This document shows, one piece after another, positions 35,885 through 45,338 of a DNA stretch of 64,000 nucleotides. This DNA comes from Paracoccus tibetensis (lineage in GTDB: Bacteria; Pseudomonadota; Alphaproteobacteria; Rhodobacterales; Rhodobacteraceae), in NCBI RefSeq assembly GCF_900102505.1, contig NZ_FMVT01000009.1, forward strand, positions 62,001-126,000, written 5' to 3'. Numbering within the stretch: the stretch's first letter is position 1; every line of letters begins with the position of its first letter. The position numbers and the translations under genes were made by a program. The notes under the pieces were generated by a model, which saw only the letters and a list, made by a program, of their open reading frames with translations, was not told the DNA's origin and searched no databases.

Positions 35885-37168
35885 TCAGCCGTTCTCGCGC
35901 AGGATGCGGCCTGCAAGATACAGTGAGCCGCAGATCAGAATGCGGGCGGCGGGATCCTCGGCCGTGATCCGGGCAATCGCTTCGGCCGCATCCGGGGCGG
36001 TGCGGGCGGTCATCCCGACCGTGGCGGCGGCGGCGCGTGTGTCCTCGGCCGGCAGGGTGTTCGGCTCGCCGGGGATGTCGATGGCGGTCAGGCTGGCGGC
36101 ATAAGCGGCCAGCGGGCGCAGGTAGCCGGCGATGTCCTTGGTGTTCAGCATCCCGCAGACCAGATGCGTCGGGCGCGGCGGCATGGCCGACAGCGTCGCC
36201 GCCAGCGCCTCGCCCCCGGCCGGGTTGTGTCCACCGTCGAGCCACAGCTCGGCCGTGCCGGCCAGATCGACCAGCGGGCCGCGCTTCAGGCGCTGCATCC
36301 GGGCGGGCCATTCGGCGCGGGTGACGGCAGCGATGGCCTGCGCCTCGGTGGCTCCGAGGGCGCGAAGGGCGGCCAGCGCGGTGCCGGCGTTCTGGATCTG
36401 GTGCGGGCCGGCGAGGTTTGGCAGCGGCAGGTCCCAGAGGCCATGGTCGTCCTGATAGACCATGCCGCCCCGGTCGGGCTGGATCATCCAGTGCTGGCCA
36501 TGGGCGATGATGGGGGCGGTCAGGCCCTGCGCCCGGGCCTCGATCACGCGCAGCGCCTCGTCCTGTTGCGGGCCGACGATGACGGGGACGCGGGGCTTGA
36601 TGATCCCGGCCTTTTCGGCGGCGATGAGCGGCAGCGTCTCGCCCAGATACTGCGTGTGGTCGATGCTGACGGGGGTAATGACGGTCAGATGCGGCTGGTC
36701 GATCACGTTGGTGGCATCCAGCCGGCCGCCGAGCCCGACCTCGAGCAGCGTGTAGTCCGCCGGCACGCGCGAGAAGGCGAGGAAGGCGGCGGCGGTCGTG
36801 ATCTCGAAGAAGGTGATCGGGGCGCCGTCATTGGCGGCCTCGCATTCCTCGAGCGTGTCCGCCAGCATCTTCTCGGAGATGAGGTTGCCGGCGACGCGGA
36901 TGCGCTCGTGGAACTGGGCGAGATGCGGCGAGGTATAGGCGTGCACGCGCGCACCGCCGTCCTCGAGCCCGGCGCGGATCATGGCCTGGGTGCTGCCCTT
37001 GCCGTTGGTGCCGGCGATGTGGATGACCGGCGGGATGCGGCGCTCGGGGTGGCCGAGCGCTTCCAGGATGCGGTGCATCCGGTCCAGCGACAGGTCGATG
37101 ACCTTGGGGTGCAGGCCGAGGAGGCGGGACAGGATCTGGTCGGACGGGCTGGGATCGGTATGGCTCAT
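35885..37168 (-). CDS. folC: Bifunctional folylpolyglutamate synthase / dihydrofolate synthase
   Basis: Encodes 427 aa. It joins glutamate to dihydropteroate and extends the tail of tetrahydrofolates. The P-loop HIAGTNGKGSTQAMI (about 47-61), TSPHLAQFHERIRV, VGLGGRLDATNV and the late LDGGHNPAGGEAL are all present. It lies directly downstream of accD, the common alphaproteobacterial order trpB/accD/folC. An intergenic element (copy D) separates accD and folC by 59 nt. Confidence 0.95.
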   Translation of the reverse strand: MSHTDPSPSDQILSRLLGLHPKVIDLSLDRMHRILEALGHPERRIPPVIHIAGTNGKGSTQAMIRAGLEDGGARVHAYTSPHLAQFHERIRVAGNLISEKMLADTLEECEAANDGAPITFFEITTAAAFLAFSRVPADYTLLEVGLGGRLDATNVIDQPHLTVITPVSIDHTQYLGETLPLIAAEKAGIIKPRVPVIVGPQQDEALRVIEARAQGLTAPIIAHGQHWMIQPDRGGMVYQDDHGLWDLPLPNLAGPHQIQNAGTALAALRALGATEAQAIAAVTRAEWPARMQRLKRGPLVDLAGTAELWLDGGHNPAGGEALAATLSAMPPRPTHLVCGMLNTKDIAGYLRPLAAYAASLTAIDIPGEPNTLPAEDTRAAAATVGMTARTAPDAAEAIARITAEDPAARILICGSLYLAGRILRENG

Positions 37169-37179
37169 GCGTCACAAAG

Positions 37180-37203
37180 CCGGGGGCCAGCCCCCGGACC
37201 CCC
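37180..37203. repeat. Hairpin part of intergenic element, copy D
   Basis: CCGGGGG (37180-37186) and CCCCCGG (37191-37197) around CCAG, then ACCCCC running into the 21-nt motif. Located between accD and folC. Confidence 0.6.
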
Positions 37204-37205
37204 GG

Positions 37206-37226
37206 GATATTTCTGCACAGAAGATG
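37206..37226 (+). repeat. Intergenic 21-nt motif, copy D
   Basis: GATATTTCTGCACAGAAGATG, ending 2 nt from the last base of the accD stop codon (37228). In this copy TTCTG-CA-CAGAA makes a small dyad; copies B and C do not keep it. Confidence 0.8.
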
Positions 37227-37227
37227 G

Positions 37228-38148
37228 TCAGCCGGCGGTGGCCGGTTCGGGTGCGGGCGCCGCCGGCGCGGGTGCGGGCAAATCGCCGCGGGTCGGGGCC
37301 GGCATGTGGCCGAGCATGCGCAGGATCGAGACCAGCTCGTCCCGCAGCTGCTTCCTGTGCGTGACGCGGTCGAGCATGCCGTGTTCGAGCAGGTATTCAG
37401 CGCGCTGGAAGCCCTCGGGCAGTTTCTCGCGGATGGTCTGCTCGATGACGCGGGGGCCGGCGAAGCAGATGAGGGCGTTCGGCTCGGCGATCTGGATGTC
37501 GCCCAGCATGGCGTAGCTGGCGGTGACCCCGCCCGTGGTCGGGTGGGTCAGGACCACGATATAGGGGATGCGCGCTTCCTTCAGCATCTCGACCGCGACG
37601 GTGGTGCGGGGCATCTGCATGAGCGACAGGATGCCTTCCTGCATGCGGGCACCGCCGGCGGCGGAGAAGAGGACGAGGGGCTTGCCGGTCTCGATCGCGC
37701 GTTCAGCGGCCGCGATGATCGCGTTGCCGACATACATGCCCATCGAGCCGCCCATGAAGCTGAAGTCCTGGCCGACGGCGATGACGGGGGTGCGGCCGAT
37801 CTCGCCCTCGGCGACCAGCATCGCCTCCTTCTCGCCGGTGGCCTTCTGTGCGGCCTTCATGCGGTCGGGGTAGCGCTTCTGGTCGCGGAACTGCAGCGGA
37901 TCGGCGATGGGCTCGGGGACCTTCACCTCGACGAAGGCGCCGGCGTCGAACAGCGCGGAGAAGCGGTCGCGCGGGGTGATCGCCATGTGGTGGTCGCAAT
38001 TCGTGCAGACGTTCAGGTTGTCCGACAGTTCGCGGTGAAACAGCATGGTCCCGCATTCGGGGCATTTCGTCCACAGGTTCTCGGGCACCTCGCGGCGCGA
38101 GAACAGCGAGTTGATGCGCGGGCGGACGTAATTGGTGATCCAGTTCAT
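37228..38148 (-). CDS. accD: Acetyl-CoA carboxylase carboxyltransferase, beta subunit
   Basis: Encodes 306 aa. The zinc ribbon C-x2-C-x15-C-x2-C (CPECG ... VCTNCDHH, about 29-51) and the crotonase-fold core [29 protein letters not shown] and [14 protein letters not shown] are typical. With AccA it transfers CO2 from carboxybiotin to acetyl-CoA, giving malonyl-CoA for fatty acid synthesis. The C-terminal ~25 residues are an Ala/Pro-rich tail. The start at 38148 gives the family's [11 protein letters not shown]-terminus; the open frame further up is antisense to the cls gene. Confidence 0.96.
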   Translation of the reverse strand: MNWITNYVRPRINSLFSRREVPENLWTKCPECGTMLFHRELSDNLNVCTNCDHHMAITPRDRFSALFDAGAFVEVKVPEPIADPLQFRDQKRYPDRMKAAQKATGEKEAMLVAEGEIGRTPVIAVGQDFSFMGGSMGMYVGNAIIAAAERAIETGKPLVLFSAAGGARMQEGILSLMQMPRTTVAVEMLKEARIPYIVVLTHPTTGGVTASYAMLGDIQIAEPNALICFAGPRVIEQTIREKLPEGFQRAEYLLEHGMLDRVTHRKQLRDELVSILRMLGHMPAPTRGDLPAPAPAAPAPEPATAG

Positions 38149-38238
38149 CGCGGGCGGCCTTGGCTGTTGCAGGCCCCCAGATAGGCCGTGATGCGGGGAA
38201 TTGCAATTACTTGGGCCGGCGCGGATGATGCGCCCATC

Positions 38239-39666
38239 ATGTGGCCCACGCTGTTTTTCGTCTTCCATACCTCGCTGTCGCTGGTGATCGTCGCGCGCGT
38301 GCTTTTGCGCCCGCGGGTCGATCCCGCCGTGCGGCTGGCCTGGATCATGGTGGTCGAGGCCGTGCCGCTGGTCGGGATCGCCGCCTATCTCCTGTTCGGC
38401 GAGGTGCGGATGAACCAGGCCGACGTGCAGCGGATGGCCGATGCGCGGGACCGGCTGACCGGGCTGCGCCTGCCGACTCCGGCGCTGGTCTCGGATCCGC
38501 CCGAGCGTGCGGCGCCGATCGTCGCCGCGAATGCGGCCGTGGGCGGCATGGGCGCCGTGATCGGCAACCGCCTGCACCTGCTGGACGAAAGCGACACGGC
38601 CATCGACCGGATGGTGGACGCCATCGACCGGGCGCATGACCATGTCCATGTCCTCTTCTACATCTGGCTTCCCGACCACAGCGGCACCAAGATCGCCGAG
38701 GCGATCTGCCGGGCCGAGGCGCGAGGGGTCGAGTGTCGGGTGATCGTGGACGCGCTCGGCTCGCGCGCGCTGGTGCGGTCCGAGCTGTGGGACCGGATGC
38801 AGGCGGCGGGGGCCGAATGCGTCACCGCGTTTCCTTGGGGGCTGCCGTTCATCAGCATGCTGTTCCAGCGGCTGGACCTGAGGAATCACCGCAAGATCAT
38901 GGTGATCGACAACCGCATCGCCTTCACCGGCAGCCGCAACTGCGCCGACATGGCCTTTGCCATCAAGCCGCGCTTCGCGCCCTGGGTGGACATCCTGGTC
39001 TCGGTCGAGGGGCCGGTGGTGCGGCAGCTGCAGGCGATCTTCCTGGGCGACTGGATGAGCTATACGGGGCGCGATCTGGGCCACATGCTGCAGCTGGTCG
39101 AGCCGGTCGAGGCGCCGGGCGTGATGGCGCAGGTCGTGGCGACGGGACCGGACCTGAGGGCCGGCAGCATCTCGGACTGCCTGGCCGGGATGCTGCATGC
39201 GGCGCGCGAGCGGGTCGTGGTGACGACGCCCTACTACGTCCCCGACGCGGCGCTGGATGCGGCGGTGCGGGCGGCGGCGCGGCGCGGGGTCGAGGTCACG
39301 ATGATCCTGCCTTCGAGGAACGACAGCCTGATCGTGGGCGCGACCAGCGAGGGGTTCTATTACGGGCTGCTGGCGGCGGGGGTGAAGCTGGTGCTGTTCG
39401 AGGGCGGGCTCTTGCACTCGAAGATCATGACCGTGGACGGGCAGATGGCGATGATCGGCAGCGCGAACCTCGACCGCCGCAGCTTCGAGCTGAACTACGA
39501 GGTGAACATGGCCCTCTTCGATGCGGGCACCGTCGCAGAGCTGGACGCCCGGCAGGACAGCTACATCGCCCGCGCCCGCGAGGTCACGCTGGAGGAGGTG
39601 CGGCGCTGGTCCACCTGGCGGCGGCTGCGGAACAATCTCTTGGCACTGGCCTCGCCGCTGTTGTGA
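38239..39666 (+). CDS. cls: Cardiolipin synthase (phospholipase D family)
   Basis: Encodes 475 aa. Two N-terminal membrane helices (about 3-22 and 33-52) precede two HKD motifs: [21 protein letters not shown] and [20 protein letters not shown]. Both carry the His, Lys and Asp of the phospholipase D superfamily. It condenses phosphatidylglycerol molecules to cardiolipin at the inner membrane. The ATG at 38239 is preferred to one at 38188 because it places the first helix at the N-terminus. Its stop abuts the convergent Lrp gene with zero spacing. Confidence 0.92.
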   Translation: MWPTLFFVFHTSLSLVIVARVLLRPRVDPAVRLAWIMVVEAVPLVGIAAYLLFGEVRMNQADVQRMADARDRLTGLRLPTPALVSDPPERAAPIVAANAAVGGMGAVIGNRLHLLDESDTAIDRMVDAIDRAHDHVHVLFYIWLPDHSGTKIAEAICRAEARGVECRVIVDALGSRALVRSELWDRMQAAGAECVTAFPWGLPFISMLFQRLDLRNHRKIMVIDNRIAFTGSRNCADMAFAIKPRFAPWVDILVSVEGPVVRQLQAIFLGDWMSYTGRDLGHMLQLVEPVEAPGVMAQVVATGPDLRAGSISDCLAGMLHAARERVVVTTPYYVPDAALDAAVRAAARRGVEVTMILPSRNDSLIVGATSEGFYYGLLAAGVKLVLFEGGLLHSKIMTVDGQMAMIGSANLDRRSFELNYEVNMALFDAGTVAELDARQDSYIARAREVTLEEVRRWSTWRRLRNNLLALASPLL

Positions 39667-40128
39667 TCAGAGGGGCAGGGCGGTCGTGTATTTCGTCTGG
39701 CGCAGGACGAAATGCGTCACCGTGCTGCGGATGATGCCGAGCGGCAGCATCTGGCGCATGAGGAAATGCTCCAGCCCCTCGGGGTCGGCGGCGACGACCT
39801 TCAGCTGGTAGTCGTAGCTGCCGGTGATCGTCGCGCATTCCATGATCTGGTCGTGGTCCTGCACGAAGGCGTCGAAGCGCGCCAGCGTCGGCTCGGTATG
39901 GTCCATCAGCGAAACCTGGACATAGGCCATCGCGTGCAGCCCGGCCTTGGCCGGGGCGACCAGCGCGACCTGCCGGCCGATCACCCCCTCCTCGATCAGG
40001 CGCCGGACCCGCCGCCAGGCTGGCGAGGTCGAGAGGCCCGCCGCCTCGGCCAGTTCCTGCGTGGAGCGGGTGGCGTCGCGCTGGAGGAGGCGCAGCAGGC
40101 GGCGGTCAATGTCATCGAGGTCCGGCAT
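39667..40128 (-). CDS. Lrp/AsnC-family regulator (probable phhA-phhB regulator)
   Basis: Encodes 153 aa. The N-terminal HTH (about 5-50, DIDRRLLRLLQRDATRSTQELAEAAGLS then SPAWRRVRRL) is followed by the RAM effector domain (about 65-145, AYVQVSLMDHTEPTLARFDAF; TGSYDYQLKVVA). It is transcribed divergently from phhA across 125 bp. An Lrp-type protein next to phenylalanine hydroxylase suggests activation by phenylalanine or tyrosine; this is inference from context. Confidence 0.92.
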   Translation of the reverse strand: MPDLDDIDRRLLRLLQRDATRSTQELAEAAGLSTSPAWRRVRRLIEEGVIGRQVALVAPAKAGLHAMAYVQVSLMDHTEPTLARFDAFVQDHDQIMECATITGSYDYQLKVVAADPEGLEHFLMRQMLPLGIIRSTVTHFVLRQTKYTTALPL

Positions 40129-40253
40129 GATCTTCCCAAAAGAACGGCAGGAGCGGCATGTGATGCCCTCAAGCTGATGGTGTCGGCCGCTTCCGGCAAG
40201 TTTTTTCTGGGAATGGAGGTAGAATGGATTCGGAGGAGATACAGGAGGACCGC

Positions 40254-41057
40254 ATGCCCAAATCGACGGAGTACGAGGCCAAGCACCCGGACGCCGACGG
40301 CTTCATCGCCTATGACGCCGAAGAGGACGCCGTCTGGCGCGATCTGGTGGCGCAGCAGATGCCCGCGGTGCAGCGGCACATGGCGCAGCCTTATCTGCGC
40401 GGTCTCGATCTTCTGGACCTGCCGCGGGACCGCGTGCCGCAATGTCCCGACGTGTCGGCCAAGCTGGGCGCGCTGACCGGCTGGCGGGTCGAGCCGGTGC
40501 CGGCGCTGATTGGCTTCGGCAAGTTCTTCGGGATGCTGGCCGACCGCGCCTTTCCGGCGGCCAGCTTCATCCGCAAGCGCAAGCATTTCGACTATATCGA
40601 GGAGCCGGACATCTTCCACGAGATCTTCGGCCACACGCCCCTGCTGACCGACCCGGCCTTCGCCGCCTTCAGCCAGGCCATCGGCGAGGCGGGCACACGC
40701 TGTGACAAGGCCGATTACAGCTGGCTGATCCGCCTCTACTGGTTCTCGATCGAATTCGGGCTGATGCGCGAGGGCGGCGAGGTGAAGGCGCTCGGCTCGG
40801 GGCTGGCGAGTTCGGTGACCGAGCTACCCTGGGCGATCTCGGGCCATGACAGCGGCGGGCCCGAGCGGCGGCCTTTCGATGTGATCGACATCCTCAGGAC
40901 GCCCTACCGCATCGACATCCACCAGCCGCTCTATTTCGTGATAGACGATCTGGACTCGCTGTTCGCCGCGGCCAGGCGCGACCTGCTGGCCGACATCCGG
41001 CAGGCCCGCGCGCTTGGCCTGCACGCGCCCGCCTATCCGCCCAAGGACGCTGCCTGA
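40254..41057 (+). CDS. phhA: Phenylalanine-4-hydroxylase
   Basis: Encodes 267 aa of the monomeric bacterial type. It converts L-phenylalanine to L-tyrosine with O2 and a tetrahydropterin. The non-haem iron ligands are H122, H127 (FHEIFGHTPLL) and E167 (YWFSIEFGL). ATG 40254 follows AGGAGG with 6-nt spacing. An earlier ATG (40224) has GGAGGT only 3 nt away and is less likely. The pterin recycling gene phhB starts 10 nt downstream. Confidence 0.96.
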   Translation: MPKSTEYEAKHPDADGFIAYDAEEDAVWRDLVAQQMPAVQRHMAQPYLRGLDLLDLPRDRVPQCPDVSAKLGALTGWRVEPVPALIGFGKFFGMLADRAFPAASFIRKRKHFDYIEEPDIFHEIFGHTPLLTDPAFAAFSQAIGEAGTRCDKADYSWLIRLYWFSIEFGLMREGGEVKALGSGLASSVTELPWAISGHDSGGPERRPFDVIDILRTPYRIDIHQPLYFVIDDLDSLFAAARRDLLADIRQARALGLHAPAYPPKDAA

Positions 41058-41067
41058 GGAGACGCCC

Positions 41068-41409
41068 ATGACCACCGACACTGATCTTGCCAGCAAGACC
41101 TGCCTGCCCTGCCAGGGCGGCATCGCGCCGCTCGGCCTCGACGAGGCGCGCAGGATGATGGGCCAGCTGGACGGCTGGAGCCTCTCGGAGACCGGCACCG
41201 CCATCACCCGGCGCTTCGCCTTCAAGGGATTCGCGAAGGCCGTGGAGACCGCGAACCTGGCCGCCTGGCTCGGCAACAAGCAGGGCCACCACCCCGACAT
41301 CGCCTTTGGCTGGGGCTACTGCGCCGTGACTTTCACCACGCACGAGGCGGGCGGGCTGACCGAGAACGACTTCATCTGCGCGGCGCGGCTGGACGCGCTG
41401 ATGGCCTAG
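41068..41409 (+). CDS. phhB: Pterin-4a-carbinolamine dehydratase
   Basis: Encodes 113 aa. It dehydrates the 4a-hydroxy-tetrahydropterin released by phenylalanine hydroxylase. The diagnostic block is GHHPDIAFGWGYCAVTFTTHEAGGLTENDF with the catalytic His pair; the N-terminal CLPCQGGIAPL and LDGWSL are family-typical. It starts 10 nt after phhA with a GAGGAG site, so the two form an operon. Confidence 0.94.
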   Translation: MTTDTDLASKTCLPCQGGIAPLGLDEARRMMGQLDGWSLSETGTAITRRFAFKGFAKAVETANLAAWLGNKQGHHPDIAFGWGYCAVTFTTHEAGGLTENDFICAARLDALMA

Positions 41410-41573
41410 GCAGATGCTGCGCCGCAGCTAGTGTCATGGTTGCAGGACTTGCCCGGACTCGCCGTGCAGGTTATCGCTCCGAAGAGGGTTCGACCGGATG
41501 GGGGCGCGATGACGATTCGATGTGACCGGCCATGTGCCGCCCGCCGGACCGGGCGGGGCGCGCGGGGCCGCAC

Positions 41574-42359
41574 ATGATCGCGCTGAACGAAGGCTGGCTG
41601 TCGCGCGTGCTGCGCCAGCGTGCCGCCCGCCGGTGGGCGCGGCTGCAGGCGGCGATGCGCCGCAATGCCCGCCCGCTGGACCCCGAGCTGCGCGATCAGG
41701 CGCGCGACCTGCACCAGCTTCTGGGCCAGCTGCTGCAGCTGTCGGACGGGATGGTGGCGGGGGCACGCGGCTCTCTGGCGCGGATGCAGCTTCCCGCGGG
41801 AACGGACTGGCGCTGGCGGCCGCGGGTGATGCAGGCGGCCAATGACGTCACGGCCCTGGCCGCGCCCGAGAACGGGCGCTGGCTCTCGCCCGAGGTGGCG
41901 CTGTTCCACGACTGCCCGAACCGCGCGCTGATCCTGCGCCAGTGCCGCAACCGCCACGCGACCGACCTTGCCGATTACGCCCTTGCGCTGGAGGTGATGG
42001 GCTTCGGTGGCCGCTACCTCTCGTTCTCACTCGGCCTGCCGGCCGAGGCGCTGGAAGGCCTTGGAAGCCAGAGCATCCTGCGCCTCGACGCCTCGCTTCA
42101 GGCCGAGCGGTCGATCGTCGTCTACGCGCGGCTGAACCTCCAGCAAGGCCCGAACACCGAGCAGATGCTGCGCCAGATGGGCGACCCCATCGGCGCCAAG
42201 ACCTGCACGCGGGTGATCGAGTTCGATCTCGGCTATGCCAATCTCGCGGCGCGGCCGGTCGAGAAGGCCTGGATCGACGTGATCTTCGATGCGCCCTTCA
42301 TGAACGCGGTGACGCTGCGGGACGTCGTCGTCTCGCGCCACACCCGCGCCCAGATCTGA
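41574..42359 (+). CDS. Conserved Rhodobacteraceae protein of unknown function (DUF6478-like)
   Basis: Encodes 261 aa, cytoplasmic, with no signal peptide or membrane helix. The N-terminal third is helical and basic (LRQRAARRWARLQAAMRRNA). The C-terminal two thirds look beta-rich: FHDCPNRALILRQCRNRHATD, GFGGRYLSFSLGLP, RSIVVYARLNLQQGPN and WIDVIFDAPFMNAVTLRDVV. This arrangement could be a beta-sandwich. I recall similar proteins only in Rhodobacterales. The ATG at 41574 is preferred over one at 41532, since neither has a strong site and the later one gives a helical start. The next gene is 10 nt away. Confidence 0.65.
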   Translation: MIALNEGWLSRVLRQRAARRWARLQAAMRRNARPLDPELRDQARDLHQLLGQLLQLSDGMVAGARGSLARMQLPAGTDWRWRPRVMQAANDVTALAAPENGRWLSPEVALFHDCPNRALILRQCRNRHATDLADYALALEVMGFGGRYLSFSLGLPAEALEGLGSQSILRLDASLQAERSIVVYARLNLQQGPNTEQMLRQMGDPIGAKTCTRVIEFDLGYANLAARPVEKAWIDVIFDAPFMNAVTLRDVVVSRHTRAQI

Positions 42360-42369
42360 GGAGACGGCG

Positions 42370-42759
42370 ATGCTGCGGTTCCAGAGCCACGGGGTCAAGG
42401 GCGGCGTCTGGCGCGGCCGGGTGGAGGGCGGTGCCCGCCCGGCCCGCGTCGCGCTGACCCTTCTGGGCGAGATCGTCGCGCAGGCGCAGCTTGAAGGCGA
42501 CGGCGACGGCTGGCTGCTGGAAGTGGCGCTGCCCGGCTCGACCATCAGCGACGGCGTGCAGACGCTGGTCCTGACCGCCGATGACGGGGCGCCGGACGAG
42601 CCGACGCGCCCCGACGGGCTGCACCTGGCGCGGCTGCCGCTTCTGGCGGGGCGGCCGCTGGACGAGGACCTGCTGGCCGAGATCGCCGCGCTGCGGGCCG
42701 AGCTGGAGCTGGTCAAGCGCGAGCTGCGCCGGCTCGGGGCGGCCTCGCCCGCCGGCTGA
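42370..42759 (+). CDS. Hypothetical protein, 129 aa, in operon with the DUF6478-like gene
   Basis: The N-terminal ~85 residues look like a beta-sandwich (VWRGRVEGGARPARVALTLLGEIVAQAQLEG ... WLLEVALPGSTISDGVQTLVLTADD). The C-terminal 35 residues form a charged helix (EDLLAEIAALRAELELVKRELRRLG) that could be a coiled coil for oligomerisation. No family is recognised. It starts 10 nt after the preceding stop with a GAGGAGA site, so the two products may act together. Confidence 0.7.
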   Translation: MLRFQSHGVKGGVWRGRVEGGARPARVALTLLGEIVAQAQLEGDGDGWLLEVALPGSTISDGVQTLVLTADDGAPDEPTRPDGLHLARLPLLAGRPLDEDLLAEIAALRAELELVKRELRRLGAASPAG

Positions 42760-42867
42760 AGGCGTCGGTCGTCACCGGAACGTCATGTTTCCTTGCGAAA
42801 AGCGGGGCCCGCGCCTATATCGCGGCTTCCGCCGACGCCACGGCCCGATCACAGGATTCTCCGCCCG

Positions 42868-43968
42868 ATGACCTTGCCGCAGACGCCCTTCTACCTCATC
42901 GACAAAGCGGCCCTGCGGGCCAACATGGAGAAGGTCGCCTGGCTGCGCGAGGCCTCGGGGGCGAAGGCGCTGCTGGCGCTGAAATGCTTTGCCACCTGGT
43001 CCGTCTTCGACTTCATGCGCGAGTTCATGGACGGCACGACCTCGTCCTCGCTCTACGAGCTTCGGCTCGGGCACGAGGAGTTCGGCAAGGAAACGCATGC
43101 CTATTCCGTGGCCTGGGCCGATCACGAGATCGACGAGGCGGTCGGCTACGCCGACAAGATCATTTTCAACAGCCTCGGCCAGCTTGACCGCTTCGCCGGT
43201 AAGGCATCGGGAATCGCGGCCGGCCTGCGCCTGAACCCGCGGTTTTCCACCAGCGGCTTCGATCTGGCCGACCCCGCGCGCCCGTTCAGCCGCCTTGGCG
43301 AATGGGACGTGGCGCGGCTGGAACAGGCGCTGGACCGGATCAGCGGCGTGATGATCCATTACAATTGCGAGAACGGCGATTTCGCCCTGTTCGACCGCCA
43401 GCTCACCCGGATCGAAACCGAGTTCGGCGACATCCTGAAGCGCCTCGATTGGGTCTCGCTTGGTGGCGGCATCCACTTCACGGGCGAGGGCTACCCGCTG
43501 CAGAAGCTGGCCGACCGCCTGAAGCAGTTTCAGGACCGCTTCGGCGTGCAAGCCTTCCTCGAGCCGGGCGAGGCCAGCATCACCAAGACCACCACGCTGG
43601 AGGTGAGCGTTCTCGACATCATCGACAACGGCAAGCAGGTCGCCATCGTCGACAGCTCGACCGAGGCGCATATGCTGGACCTCTTGATCTACCGCGAAAG
43701 TGCCAAGCTGCCGCGCCGGGGCGAGCATGAATACCAGATCGCGGGCAAGACCTGCCTCGCGGGCGACATCTTCGGCGAGGCGCGCTTCGAGCAACCGCTG
43801 CAGATCGGCGACCGCGTCAGCATCGACGACGCCGCCGGCTACACGATGGTGAAGAAGAACTGGTTCAACGGCGTCGCGATGCCCTCCATCGCGATCCGGG
43901 AAGAGGACGGCAGCATCCGCACCGTCCGCAGCTTCCCCTACGAGGAATACAAAGGCAGCCTGTCCTGA
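42868..43968 (+). CDS. nspC: Carboxynorspermidine/carboxyspermidine decarboxylase
   Basis: Encodes 366 aa of the alanine-racemase-fold PLP decarboxylases. The PLP lysine is K39 (KALLALKCFA). Other landmarks are HYNCENGDF, VSLGGGIHFTGEGYP, EPGEASIT and the late GDIFGEA. It removes CO2 from carboxy(nor)spermidine to give (nor)spermidine. It lies 38 nt before the matching dehydrogenase gene. In alphaproteobacteria without SpeD/SpeE the pair makes spermidine. ATG 42868 is chosen because it begins the conserved MTLPQTPFYLID. Confidence 0.93.
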   Translation: MTLPQTPFYLIDKAALRANMEKVAWLREASGAKALLALKCFATWSVFDFMREFMDGTTSSSLYELRLGHEEFGKETHAYSVAWADHEIDEAVGYADKIIFNSLGQLDRFAGKASGIAAGLRLNPRFSTSGFDLADPARPFSRLGEWDVARLEQALDRISGVMIHYNCENGDFALFDRQLTRIETEFGDILKRLDWVSLGGGIHFTGEGYPLQKLADRLKQFQDRFGVQAFLEPGEASITKTTTLEVSVLDIIDNGKQVAIVDSSTEAHMLDLLIYRESAKLPRRGEHEYQIAGKTCLAGDIFGEARFEQPLQIGDRVSIDDAAGYTMVKKNWFNGVAMPSIAIREEDGSIRTVRSFPYEEYKGSLS

Positions 43969-44006
43969 GGCGCCCTTTCACCCAAAGCTCGGGAAAGGAG
44001 ACGGAA

Positions 44007-45233
44007 TTGGCAAATAAGAACGTGCTCATCATCGGGGCCGGCGGCGTGGCGCAGGTCGTCGCGCACAAGGTCGCGCAATGGGCGGCCGAGTTCGGCGACC
44101 TGCACATCGCGAACCGCACGCAGTCCAAGGCGGACGCGATCGTGGAGAGCCTGCGCGAGAAGGGCCACCAGATGCCCTTCACCAGCCACGCGCTGGACGC
44201 GATGGACGCGGGCGCGGTCGAGGCGCTGATCCGGCAAGTGGACGCCAAGATCGTCATTAACGTGGGTACGGCCTTCATCAACATGACCGTCCTCGAAGGC
44301 TGCATCCGCGCGGGCGCGGCCTATATCGACACCGCGATCCATGAGGACCCGGCAAAGGTCTGCGAGACGCCCCCCTGGTACGGCAACTACGAATGGAAGC
44401 GCCGCGAGGACGTGGCGGCGGCCGGCATCACGGCCGTTCTGGGCGCAGGCTTCGATCCGGGCGTCGTCAACGCCTATGCGCGCCTGGCCGAGGACGAGTA
44501 TTTCGACAAGATCGACAGCATCGACATCGTGGACATCAACGCCGGCAGCCACGGCCGCTGGTTCGCCACCAACTTCGACCCCGAGATCAACTTCCGCGAA
44601 TTCACCGGCACGGTCTATTCCTGGCAGGGCGGCGAATGGCGCGAGAACCGCATGTTCGAGGTCGGCCGCGAATGGGACCTGCCCGTCGTCGGCAAGCGCA
44701 CCGCCTATCTGTCGGGCCATGACGAGGTGCACAGCCTCTCGGCCCGCTACAAGGACGCCGACGTGCGCTTCTGGATGGGCTTCGGCGAGCATTACATCAA
44801 CGTCTTCACGGTCCTGCAGAAGCTGGGCCTGCTCTCCGAGCAGCCCGTGACACTGGCCGAGGGGCAGAAGGTCGTGCCGCTGAAGGTCGTCAAGACCGTG
44901 CTGCCGGACCCGGCCAGCCTTGCGCCGGACTACGAGGGCAAGACCTGCATCGGCGATCTGGTGAAGGGCACCCGCGACGGCAACCCGTGCGAGGTCTTCA
45001 TCTACAACGTCGCCGACCACAAGGAGGCCTTCACCGAGGTCGGCAGCCAAGGGATCAGCTACACGGCGGGCGTGCCGCCGGTTGCAGCGGCGATCCTGAT
45101 CGCACGCGGGCCGTGGGACGTGAAGCAGATGGCCAATGTCGAGGACCTGCCCGCGCGGCCCTTCCTCGAGCTGCTGGGCGAGATGGGCCTGCCGACGCGG
45201 GTCATCGACGCGTCGGGCGATCGGTCCATCTGA
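44007..45233 (+). CDS. Carboxy(nor)spermidine dehydrogenase (saccharopine dehydrogenase family)
   Basis: Encodes 408 aa. A Rossmann motif VLIIGAGGVAQVVAHK opens the protein, followed by NVGTAFINMTVLEGCI, YIDTAIHEDPAKVC, GAGFDPGVVNAYARLA and the substrate part INFREFTGTVYSWQGGEW. It reduces the Schiff base between aspartate semialdehyde and putrescine (or diaminopropane) with NAD(P)H. The start is TTG (44007) behind an AGGAG site, a weak initiator that may set its level relative to nspC. A strong terminator follows. Confidence 0.92.
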   Translation: MANKNVLIIGAGGVAQVVAHKVAQWAAEFGDLHIANRTQSKADAIVESLREKGHQMPFTSHALDAMDAGAVEALIRQVDAKIVINVGTAFINMTVLEGCIRAGAAYIDTAIHEDPAKVCETPPWYGNYEWKRREDVAAAGITAVLGAGFDPGVVNAYARLAEDEYFDKIDSIDIVDINAGSHGRWFATNFDPEINFREFTGTVYSWQGGEWRENRMFEVGREWDLPVVGKRTAYLSGHDEVHSLSARYKDADVRFWMGFGEHYINVFTVLQKLGLLSEQPVTLAEGQKVVPLKVVKTVLPDPASLAPDYEGKTCIGDLVKGTRDGNPCEVFIYNVADHKEAFTEVGSQGISYTAGVPPVAAAILIARGPWDVKQMANVEDLPARPFLELLGEMGLPTRVIDASGDRSI

Positions 45234-45255
45234 TTGTAAAACAAACGTGCTTCTG

Positions 45256-45286
45256 CAGAAGGCGCCGGAACAACCGGCGCCTTCTG
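45256..45286 (+). terminator. Terminator of the nspC-dehydrogenase operon
   Basis: CAGAAGGCGCCGG (45256-45268), loop AACAA, CCGGCGCCTTCTG (45274-45286): a perfect 13-bp stem, 22 nt after the stop. There is only a short T content downstream. Confidence 0.75.
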
Positions 45287-45338
45287 GCGTTCTGCCGCAT
45301 CATGTTCCCCGCTCAGGGGCATGTGCCGGGGGGCACAG

